Positions 50,501 through 62,500 of a DNA stretch of 64,000 nucleotides are shown here, piece after piece. Location: positions 2,119,898 to 2,183,897 of the forward strand of contig CAADRB010000021.1 of NCBI GenBank assembly GCA_900708905.1, read 5' to 3'. The translations under genes were made by a program, and so were the position numbers. Each line of letters begins with the position of its first letter. The first letter of the stretch is position 1. Origin of the DNA: Hymenolepis diminuta (taxonomy: Eukaryota > Platyhelminthes > Cestoda > Cyclophyllidea > Hymenolepididae). The notes beneath the pieces are model-generated. The model was not told the origin of the DNA and searched no databases. It saw nothing but the letters and a program-made list of their open reading frames with translations.

Positions 50501-53500
50501 CCTTATGGGATGCTATCCACGAGTTTGGTCCTTAAATACAAACAACGCTAAGCTGAAGGGATACTGATTGTTGATTGGCTGAGGAAGCCTCTGCACAGAA
50601 TCGAGAAAATTTTAAAAATTCTTCCTTTAAAGAATATTCCTAATAGTATATATGTGAATTTTTAAAATTTTATTGATGATCCATTTAATTAAGTTCATTC
50701 AAAGTTTGAATTTGACGATATCTTTTATAGTTTGAACTTACATGTTGGTCGACAGAAAATTAGCTGTTCTCTTGGTACTCCTAATTCCACACACATGCTT
50801 TCCAAACTTTCGATGTGTTTCTGTAAAAAGGTGAACAAAAAAAGGAAATTAATGGAGAATTCATAGTTCAAAATTTGAATTTAAAGTATTTCTTACCTCC
50901 AAAATAATGATTTTTCCATTGAGAGCTTCTACTTTTAGCTCGGATATTCGACGAGCTCTTTTCTGCAACTGAATTCGAAACTCATTTCGTTGCTTCTCAT
51001 GCATCAGCAAACCTAACATATTTTAAAATTTAGTAAAAATAGCGACAATGCTTGCATCTTAACTTCAAGTTAATAAAAGGGGAAAAAACAAAACCAACTA
51101 AACGAAACATGGAGCAAATTTACGTTTGTGTTTCATATTTAAAAGGGAGTCACCACTATATGCATCCTATGTTTAATGGCGGCTCTAAACATGTTTCTGC
51201 CCACTTTAAATGAGTGAAAGTTGCCGATATTTGTAATTGATATAAAAATACATTTTGATTATTTTTTAAAGATTTCACTGCTTCTGTGATCTCTATACTA
51301 ACCTCATGTCAAAATATTATGAATAACTATTACGCACGCAAATTATTTTTGGTTATTATTAAATCATTTTTTTCCTAAAACAAATGTCACAGATGCAGCT
51401 CCTAAGAATAACAGATTAGTGGATAATATAATCTTATTTTCAATTTAATTTCTACAGATCAAATTTTAGCTCTCTGAGTTGGAATTGAGGGATTAATTTT
51501 TACAATTGACTTGTGCGCCTATTGGCAAATAAACGCTTTTTCATAAGATAATATGCACACTTTGTGCAAAAAAACGCTTCGAAATAAATTTTAAGCGCTT
51601 TTTTATTACGAAAGATTATATTTTAAACAAATTATGCCTTACTATTGACAACCCGAATGATTCGCCAAATAAGGAAAATAATAATGAGGGTGATCTCATC
51701 CGAAGCAATGTAGACAAATATCGCATCCGCAATTAGAGATATGATGATAATTATGCCGTCCACTACCTGAAATGTAGAAAGAGTCAAGTTAATATCGCTA
51801 TTACAATTTAAATCAAATTACATATTTTTTGTGATATTAACAATTTTATCTCGACATAGAGGTCTGTTATATCAATGGCTTTAAGTTTATATAAAATTTT
51901 CCTTCACACTGTCAGAAGACTGATTACGCTCTCCCATAGACATAGTACATATGAAGAGTTAGCTCAGCAGATGCCTCTAGGAAATCTCACGGCCAAACCT
52001 CAAAGAAGAAGACTTCGCCCTTGGAGTGCTATGGAAAATTTTCCCAGTTCTATTACCTAATTCCTTTGATTCATTAAATACGAAGGCGAACAGGAAAGAA
52101 AGCTTTTCCAAAGTCACGGCTAAGGTAAATCAATCAGGATGTCATGGAAATTTTTAGTTTGACCGGGCTGTTGCGGCTTAAACAGTAACATTGTCAATTC
52201 TTGCCTCTAATAGCGCAAATCTCCAATACAAGAAATCAAAAAAGGCAAAGCTTGAAGCTGCAAACCGTATCAAATTGTTGGCGAAAATAGAAGATTGCTC
52301 TTGTACTATCAGCGGAATCATTGTTTCTTAGGCGCATCAATTGACATGGACTTCCTGTGCCCACTATTTGGTTATTTTAAGTCTTAAATAAAAAAGGGTG
52401 GTTAAAACCTTACATTATTAAAATATTATCTTAGATGTTGATGCCAGACCCAGCGCAATTCCATTTGAAAGATTCAAAATAAAGCAGTGGGATATAATCT
52501 TGTGAGCTGAGAGGAGAAGTCAAAATCTTGAATCAGTTGAACTAAATGTTCTAACCATTCGCACTTTTTCCGCGTGTGCGAATCATTTAAAGTACCGTAT
52601 ATTAATAAACGAATAGGTTTGTATATATTTATAATATAATAAATTCATTCAGATATTTCCCATATTCACGCTATCAAATGCATGTGACCACTTATCTGAC
52701 CATAAAATTTTAAGCAAATTCAAATTTGTTGCCACTTAACTTACTTTCAGCATCAGTCCTACCATTTCACAAGTAGCTTTTATGCTGAAAAATCTTCCTT
52801 ACTCTAATTTTTAATAAAACGTTCCTTTCAAATTAAGCGCCCTATTCAGTGATCATACCGAGCAACATTTATAGGACATTTAAAATCCAAGTAGCTAACA
52901 GACTGGATTAGTTAACAGAGTAAAATGCAGTGGAACTCACTGGCACTTTGCTTAATCTTCTGTTGTCTGTTTTATCTGCTAGAAGGATATAAAATGGGTG
53001 ATATATGAGTGTTTTGCGGATTTGTTGACTGCTAGTAATGAAACATCGGTTCTGGCTGACTTTGCATACAATAGACAGCTATTTTTTCCGAATTTCATAA
53101 ATTAAAAAATAAATATTCTTATAACTATTTTTACTTTAGCAATTAATATGATTAGAAGTTGATCTTAAAATAATTAGTTGCAAATACTTGTAAATTTAAT
53201 CAGACGTTGACGAATTATTTTAATCAAAGCTTGCAGTCGCTTTCGCACTCAAATTGAGTCAGTGCTAGAAGCCAAGGGAGGACATATAAAGTAAAACTCA
53301 AAGTAATTTTGTACTTATTTACCGTTTTTATAAGAAATTATAAGCTTTAATCATCAAGAGTAACATTTTCTCTTTTTATAAAATTGCTTTACACATCCTG
53401 TATATATATATGCCTTCGGAGCATAGAAGCATGCGCTTTATTACAATAATGAAATTCTGGTTTTTATCTCTGAAACTCACCTCAAATTTTAGTCTAAAGA

Positions 53501-56500
53501 AGGCGCGGCCCATGCACAACATTTTCATAGCTAATTGGAGTACAAATATGCAAAGAATGGAGATGCTCAAGAAGTGGAGAATGCAAGCAATTGTGTGGTA
53601 GAAATGACAACTTCCATAGTCTCCTACAGTTTCCTCTGGATTGTTGAAAAATCGACCAAGTTGAGATAGACAGCAGGTCAGGTGAGAACAATGCTTGCTA
53701 GAATTTTCTTGCGAGGGTAAAATGATTGTATGAAAGACGGTAAAAAGTTGTTGATCCCTTCGACCGCAATTAGAATCAGGTTTGGCTTGACAACAGAGGG
53801 CAAAAGGCGAACGAATAGCCTCAAACACCATACCCGACCGATTGAGCTGACAACAGGTATCTCGAACAGAAGGGAGGAATACTGAGTGCGGATCGGGGTT
53901 ACTTGTACAATAATATCGGAAGGTTTTTTGAATTTGATGTTCCCGCTCATATTCCAAGGTCTTTTTCTCGGCTACAAAAAATATAATGACGTATACCTTT
54001 TAGATAGATGATTCATCAATGTTTAGCTTAAGTAAACATAGGATACGTCAATCATCAGCCATTTACACGTGAAGGAAATTTGAAATGATAAAGAACAGTG
54101 GAGTTAAATGTAGGTCACATTGACTGCACTTGAGTGAATATTGTTATACAAAATGCACCACTGATGGTCCCATCTGCATGCTCTTGGTAGTCAAATAATA
54201 CAAATACATCGAGGTGGCATAACCAACTGCGGGATCAAATCAACAGATCAACGTGCTTTAAATGTTTTGAACATAATCTTATTCGTGAATCTGCGAATCA
54301 CATCATGAAAACTGAATATTAGAACCCCAAAAAAGTAACTATTTGCTTTATAAGAATGTGGACAACTCAGTATCCTCAAACTTAAATGAAGCAAGTCTCG
54401 TGATGTCATGACTTCATAAATTTTTTCCTAATACTCATCATCCTTTTCTCAAGCTTTTAGTATCGTCCACTGTTTCCTTTATTAGGGTACATTCTTAAGA
54501 TTAGAACTTATAAAAGGTTTTGCCGTGCTATGGTTAATGGAAAAATAGCTCAGATAAACTGATACTAAATCCTTGAGGAATGAAGTTCATACATCACTCT
54601 GCTCAATTTGAACCTTATCTTTGAAAATGACGGATAACGAATAGATTCCAGAGAATTCTAACAATTGTTCAAATCATGTGGAACTGCAATGCAGTAAGCC
54701 ATTAGGAACGTTAATTATTAAGGTAATAAAATGAAATTCAAACAAACAGTAAATCACCTTAAGAGTAGGATATTTTCTTATGCGTTGCTTTCATAAATCG
54801 ATCGACCGATGTATATAATAGTTTCTTAAATTTTAATTATCTCTTAGCAATATAAGTCGCATATTTCAATCAACAGATTGCTTGTCCACATTTTCTAACT
54901 ATTGTTGGGTAAAAGTAGATTGTAAATACCGCTCTGCTATTGAATAATTTGTGAGTTAAAGTAAATTTTACTCAATTCATTTGACCAAGAGGTATTACCA
55001 AAGACATCAGTAGGAGATAAGTGACTTTTAGCTCTGAGAACAGTGAGGGAAAGAGTGAACTGAACTTAGTGACTTCGACTTTAAAAACCACTTTTTCAGT
55101 GTTGCACGTTTTACAATTGGTTTCTTTTTAAAACCTTCGTGTTTTGAGATATTAGTGGGCGCTAAAGTTTAATTTTTAAAGAAACGGAAGGCACTAGATA
55201 TTAATTTTCAAGATCGGAGGTACGAATCTTTGGTGTAATCTCATGTTTTCAAGAACCACCTGAAATTTGGCCAATCACATCCGAAATAGACCAAATATAA
55301 AATGTTGCATGGTATTACCAATCCGCCCTCAGAATAGTACATATCATTAAAAAGCGAAGGCTTAAACCGTGACATATATAAAATGTTATTTATTAAAAGT
55401 ATTCTAGAGTTAGAAGAAAACAAACGAGTTCCTGTTTACAACAATCAGAACTGCTCCCTTTGAATTACGAGTATATCTCATGTCCTTTTTGCTACACATT
55501 GCTATAGAGGGAATGGGCAATGTATTCTTAAACCGAATTTCCTTAGAAGACGATATGATCTAGGCAAAGTAAAGCATTTGTCGAGGACCCGAAATCCAAC
55601 TAACTTATGTTTTCCCTCTTTTCCATCTCTCCAAATAGAGAGTTGAATATTAGGAAAAGAGCAATCATGGAGCAGGCATATATACTAACAGTTATAAGGA
55701 ATGCTCAGTACGTCCAAGCGTTACTGTGTATCAGTAAAACATTCTGTGAGACACATAACTTTATTAGAGGGAAATTATCCCGAGGTCTCTTATGAGAAAC
55801 TGGGATTCAATCCTGCCTTCTTGTGGTGTTGACCATCACATCACCAGTTGTGACATGCTTAATGAATGCAGTGGTGCACATACACTTTTAACTTTCGTCT
55901 AACGCCTTTAAGTAATTTACAAAAAATTTACAAAGCTTCAATTTGAATGAATTTATTTGATGCATAACGTTGGTGTTTAAAATTATACTCTTAATATTTT
56001 ATCTTACTTTAGAATTGTCTGTTAAGGACAATTTCACTTCTAATCGTTTCCGTTGGCTAATTCTATGAGAAAATAAAACCAGAGGGCAGTGGAACTTGTG
56101 TTTCCTAATTGGTATTTCTGATGATTGCCCAAGCGGAATCAGATAAAATTAGTCCATAAACGACTCCAAAGTACAGTAATCTTGCAAAATCAGGAAAATT
56201 TAACTACTTAAACCATCTTTTTAACACTTAAATAACGCACCAAATTTCAGATTTTGCTAGTCAACTTCTTATATCAAAGAAAATTTAATATTTTTATGCA
56301 ATGCATATGTGTATAATCATTTGCAAATATTCATCTGTCACATCTCATTTTAAAATATTAATTTCGTAAAAATTTTATGCTGAAATTAAACACTTACTCA
56401 AATGTGGTTGAAAAATGTCTGAACTTGATGATTTGAAGTTTTTTTAAAATTAAAATTAACATTTGCAATTAGTTCCATGTGCTTAATAAATTCTCCAAAA

Positions 56501-59500
56501 ATTTATTTCACCTGGTTTTGTTTACATTTAATTAGAAGAGTTAGAACAGTGTATTAAAAGTTAGTCTAAAATGAGCCCAGAAAAATCATTTATAAAAACA
56601 CATTTTCATGATTCAAATAAAATAATTTGTTTTAAACCGAGTTTAGATATAAATTAAGATAATTGTAATTTAAAATTACGATTTATTATACTAATAAATC
56701 AGAAATCCAAGGCATAGAACGGGATAGGTCATTGAGAAGCTATACCTAACAAGGCTTGAGCCTATTATAATAATATTGTAATAGTCTTCTGTGAAAGTTG
56801 GCCAATCATCTATTAATGTGCCCTTCGGCGAGGTCAAAATGCAGAAGTTAAGTGCCATCAACGAACTCCTGCTGAGTAGAATCACTAAAAGACATTGATT
56901 AAGACCCGGCGGAATTCAATTTTTTCGTCAGAAAGGCTCCATGATACCACTCTTTCTCCCCAGATGAGTATTAGAAAATCCTTCTTAAACGAATTTGGGA
57001 ACCAATACAACTCATTGCTAGTGCAACTTTAATATATATATTATTTAAAATGACGTTGAAATAAACGAAATATGACGATCCGGAGAAAACCTTAGAGCAT
57101 ATATGTACGACACGTCTCGAGTTTAAAATAAATGCTGTACTTTATGACACCCAATTTTGGGATTAGGAATAGTTAAGCATGTGACAATGTTGAAAAAAGT
57201 CATTGCCAGTCATGTAAATTGCAAACAATCGCCTGGCAAACAGCAGACAGTCCTTAGTTCATTGCTCCAGTTAATTTTGATCCATACGAAAGTGCCTTAA
57301 ATAGAGCTTAGCAATTATTGTCTGCTCTCTACTGACGCTTCCAAGCACTTTTCAGCAGTCGTAAATCTGAAACATTAAATATTATGGTCATAATAATAAA
57401 TGCACTTCAGTGCACTTATTTTTAAACTATTTTGCAGTCTAAAACTCACAGAGATATGATAAATAACAAGATATCGTAATTTTTAAACCATTATAACAAA
57501 GGCTATCCACTTTTAAATCGCAACAAGAAACTAAAATATCTTCTTTATTGGAGAATGATACCAGAAAATGATTTAAAGTGTCATTTTTCTTTTTAAAGGT
57601 ATCCCAGAAAGGAAATAGTTTTGGTAAATATATGCTAACTAATTGTCAATTTCAACTCGATAGAGATGATTTGTCAGTGCATTGCGTACCGGTGTTGCAG
57701 ATGTCAGCGCACATTTCTGTTAAGTCGGAGGTCACGAGATCAATACTTATCGCATTAAAATAAGTGATTAATTCTGGAATGGCGGAACATAAATTGCTCA
57801 TTAAAGTGGTTTTAGGATACCTTCTTTCTTTCCAAGACATATATAAGTAGAGGTTCACTCAATGGGCTAAAACCTGAGTTTGGTACTTCATAGGGCTCAT
57901 CCAAAGTCGCTTCTCAATTTCATTCATTTTTTGCCCTCTTTAAGCATTTATTTTCATGACACATTCCTTATCCTTTAAGATTCTTATTAATTTTTCTCCC
58001 TTGGATTTCACTCTTATTACGGACCACAATTCAGGTTTACAGAGTTTCCCCTAATAACGAAGTTTGTCGCCATCTTTGTCTCCTTCCTATCTTGTAGAAC
58101 TGGTATTCATGGTGATAGGTGTAAAGATCGTCAAAAAATCAATCAAAAGCACTGTTTCTCGACATTCAAATCACTTTCAGGAACTATCTATATGCTGTTC
58201 CATAACTCCTTCGTATAGCAGAAGTGCAAACAGCTGCAGTAATTAATGTAAATCATATGTAAACAGTAAAGATGACTTTTAATAGAAGTTAACTCCCCAT
58301 TTCCAATTCACTATCATATTTATAAGGGTGTACATTTGGACAAAAGGGAACTGGAAGCAAGCTTGAAATGGTTGATAATTGCTACAAACATGAATGTAAC
58401 CAATAGCGACAAATAAAAAAAAATGTAGTTAGAGTGAAACCCTCAAGTGGTAGATACTGTTCATTCGTGAGGAAATATAAAACATTTGCCACTAATGAAC
58501 GAATATTTTTATAAAATTTAATTTATTTCAATTGAAAACCTTTAAAATAAAAGAGCAATATGCTTTTATACAGATTTGATTAAACTAAAACCAAAAGGTT
58601 TTAAAAAGAGGATGTGACTAATCCTTTAGCTTATTATACCGAACCTGTCAAATCGCATTACTCTTATGAGATTGTGATTTGAAAATAAAGAAGGATCGCT
58701 TTTACTTAAACATAAAACAAGAAGGGGCTCTGCCAAAACAAAAAGATTGAGCGTAGAAAGAGGGGAATAAAAATCTGTAGGAAAAAAGAAAAAAAGAACT
58801 AAATTAAATAAATACGTTTTAGTTGTTAAGTGTATGTTTGAAAGATCTTAGTTAGTGTCTGGTTAACTGGTTTTAGTCATTAAAGAATAACAAGTAATTA
58901 AGAAGGAACAATCGATTGCCCGAAATCCTTAAATTGTAACTTTAATAAGTTTGAGCCTGATATAGTGAACTATACAGGTTAAATTAAAGGTAGACATTCT
59001 GACGAATTACAAATTTAAATGAGGTATTCCTTGTTCCCTACGACTATACTACCCCCAATCACTCACTCCTTATTGGAAAATTTTATAGGATTTCTTATGT
59101 CTGTTTGCCGTTACTTAGACCTTCAGCTTATCCAATAAATATTTCAAAATGCCAGATTTGAAAATTGCCATACGAATTCATAAAATGCCAGTTGTATGAA
59201 ATATGCCGACATAATATACGAAAGCATGCAGGCACGGGGCTCAAGAACGTTATATTAGCATGATAAATTGGTTTTGGCTTGTAACTTGCTTTTACGCCAC
59301 TTGTGACTCCCATTCAACTTCTCACTGAACCATTCGACCATATATTGAGCTAAATAATATTTATAAATATTAAAAAGAATAAAAAAACGTGCCTTTGACG
59401 GACTGAATTTCAAGGACAATCTCCGCGGAAACGATTAAGGCATCAATAAGAACAAGTGAGCTCATAACAAGTTGGATTATAGGACCTCGAATCATGTTGA

Positions 59501-62500
59501 GTACTCTGCTTTTTAATTTTCTACAAAAAAGAAAAAAATCAATTAACAAACTGTTTTAATTATATGTTCTTAAACCGGCATATTTGTTTAATCAAAAACT
59601 TTATCATATTTAATTTGATGTTTAGCATAATTTAAAGAGTTATTCACTAGGAGTGATTTAAAATTTGAATTTTCCAGTATTTTTCTATCAAATCAATCAA
59701 ATTTAAAATAAACTTTGCTTTGTTAGATATTATGAACCCTTAAATTAAAAGTTTCTACGGTAAATATTTGCCAAAGATCGAATCCCATATTTTCATTCCA
59801 CCCAAAAGCGATATGCATTTTAAAAAAAATGGTTTTTACTCTCGGCTCTATAACTTGAAAGAAATAATTTGAGGAGAGGGGAGTAAGGTGTGGTCTTACC
59901 AACCTGGTGGAGTTAATGTTGCTGCCCTTTCAAAGATCTTTTGAGGAAACTCCCAATAAATTTGATGTTAAATTTAATGTTTCAACCTCCCTGTCTCTTA
60001 TAAGACATTAAGCAACCGGAAATCAAGTATTTGAAATCATTTGTAATTGCTGCTTTCATGGAACGGTGATCCGCTCGATAGCCCAAAATGCTTTCTTCTT
60101 TTTCGCAAACATTCACATACAGTTGATAACTTTGTGCTTCACCGTTTTCGTTTGAATTCTCTTGTTGTATGGAAGTTACGCCTTCATAGACAGAAATTGA
60201 TACTATTGGCCATGAAAGCCCGGTAAAACCAAAGACTTCCTTGGTGTCTTGTGTTAGCTTTCTTTTTAGTTCTCCTTGGAAATTGTTGATTGAAAAGAAA
60301 CTTAAGAAAAAGAGATCTGGGAAGGCTTTTCATGGCTACCCAAAGGCGAATTTTTCTTTGTTGAAGCATGACTGCGGGATTTCTAAAAGAAATCCATTGG
60401 ACTGGCTCTTCGCAAGTCATGGCTTTCCGAGAGAGTACATCGAATATCAGCCTTATCGAAGTATAAGGAGAAGTCTTAGTTCTGCCGTTATCTGACTTCG
60501 TAGGCTTGTACTTCTTATTAAACCTTTAATCACTTATAAATTCGTATTGATTAAGGTATCAATTATACAAATTTCAAATGCTGGCAAAATTTGACTTTCC
60601 AATTGGCGCAAGTTCTTTTTTTCTTAATGTATAATCATAATAAGAAATGATATATTTTAATAAATTCATTTATTTGCCTTTCCAGGCATCAAACGAAGCT
60701 ATTTGAACAAAATTATAAACTTGTACATTATTAGAGTTTACTTTAAATGAATTTCAGCTACCCTTGGTCGCTTTTCTTTTACTAAGCAAGGAGAGTTAAA
60801 GGAATTAAGGACCAGCTATCAAGTTGATTAAATGTATTAAACATCGTGAAAGTTGACGAATTCAGGAACATAAGCTCGGAATATTAGGCTGGTGGCAATG
60901 ACCCGTGTCCATTAAGTGAACAAGAGAAAACATGAACTCAAAATCCACAGGGAGTAATACGCTTAAATTCTACTACATCCACTCTGAATTTCTTCAAACT
61001 TCCTTAACCCCCATTGATATAATATGCTGCTTCCAATGTTGAAATGCTTCAACTAATAAAAAAATATTACTTTGAAATAAAAACTTTTAGGTAAATTTAC
61101 TTGATGATAGGTCAAATTGAAAGAAATAAACAAAAATTAATCTATAAATGAAACGAGAAGTAATCGTATTGTTGGTTGGCAAAATTTGTAATTTATAGAC
61201 GATCAACGATGTAATGGTGCATTTAAGCGCCGTTCTGGAACCGAAACAACAAACTATGCCAATTTATAACAGTGTTGTGAATCTCTGGAGCATTCAGAAA
61301 AAAAAAACGAATCCTGCGAAAATATTTTGTCCTCAGGTTCACTGTTATTTTCATTTGTCTACTTAATTTCAATTTAAACAAAAAAAGAAAGGAAATAATA
61401 GTGCAAAAAGGGATTAAAGTATTTGTATTTGTTTCATTAAGTACCTTGATCAGTTGATTTTCGTATAAGAAATACGATTTGGATAAAAATATATTAAATT
61501 ACCAGATGGAGATGATGGTTAGCAATGAGGATTTTTTCTTGAAAGGCAAAGTTTACTTTGGAGCTCGGATTGCATTTTGCACCACTTTGACCTTAACACC
61601 TTTGGGGTACCTATTGAAGATTAGTTTTCGAGGCGAATAGGGGAAAATTGCCCTGATTTTCTTTTTTACATTCATGGCTGCTTATTTCAAAATTCAGGTC
61701 CCATTTTTTGAAGTCAGAAGAAGGCTAATATCTGAAATTACTCAAATTTAAAGAATGTGGAGTTTATTTCTACATGACATTTAGCTGATGCAAGCTGGAA
61801 TTTTCAGAGTGATTACATGGTGATGAGTAAGTGATAAATGTTTTTAATTTTCAAATGGTTGATTTTAGACGTCAAGTGTGATTAATAAGACGCTTTTTTT
61901 CATTTTAGGACCTTTTAATAATGGGTTTAAAAAGGAAAAAACATCACTGTCACTTTGATAGAGATCAAATACGATTTAAAAATTTTCTTAGATTGTCTCC
62001 ATAATCACTTTCTTTTCACGATAACTTGAAAAACTCAGAAGAGATAAAGGTTGATACAATCCCATTTATGAATACAAAGCTAAATATTAATTTAAATTCT
62101 TTCTATTAAATAAGCCCCTATTTTGTGTATAACTAAAACAATTAAGTTTACTGAATTTTGTAAATGTCAAGCATCGTATTTGAATAAACACTTGTGAGGT
62201 GAAAAACATTAATATACAAGACAAATCAAAGGGACTTACACTGTGCAGTCACGAGAAAGTAGCTAAGTACTGGGAAGAATAAAGTGTTTCAATAAAGTGA
62301 AAGTCTAGAAGTGAGGCTGTTAGAAGAGTCTTATTTATTCTGAAATTTGAATTTATCCGGTTGCCTACTTTATACTCAAAGTTTAGGAGCTGAATTGGCA
62401 CTTCTGAACTTATTGACCTGTTGATTACATTGAGTGATTATCACACAGTTTTTGGGAAAAAATATAACTCTCTCTATACCCAGAGACTTCTATTACAGTA

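Larger units (their letters stand above)
53972..59392 (-). other. Large intron of the Hv1-like gene
   Basis: AT-rich, with SINE fragments at 55740-55860, 56915-56975 and 57685-57835. An additional small exon between S1 and the loop was looked for and not found. Confidence 0.4.

Noticed and set aside
53376..53957. Tetraspanin reading of the Cys-rich minus-strand exon
   Set aside because: CC pairs followed by a membrane helix suggested a tetraspanin large loop, but the helix and KFE junction align to Hv1 S2, and the neighbouring exons encode Hv1 S1, S3-S4 and coiled coil in phase.
59880..59990. Minus-strand exon-like piece ending at ttg|gtaaga upstream of the S1 exon
   Set aside because: Joining it to the S1 exon creates a stop or wrong phase in every frame; it could only be untranslated.
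60184..60495. Open frames on both strands near 60.2-60.5 kb as N-terminal Hv1 exon or separate gene
   Set aside because: The segment is homologous to the repeat copies at 51935 and 39560, so it is transposon-derived.
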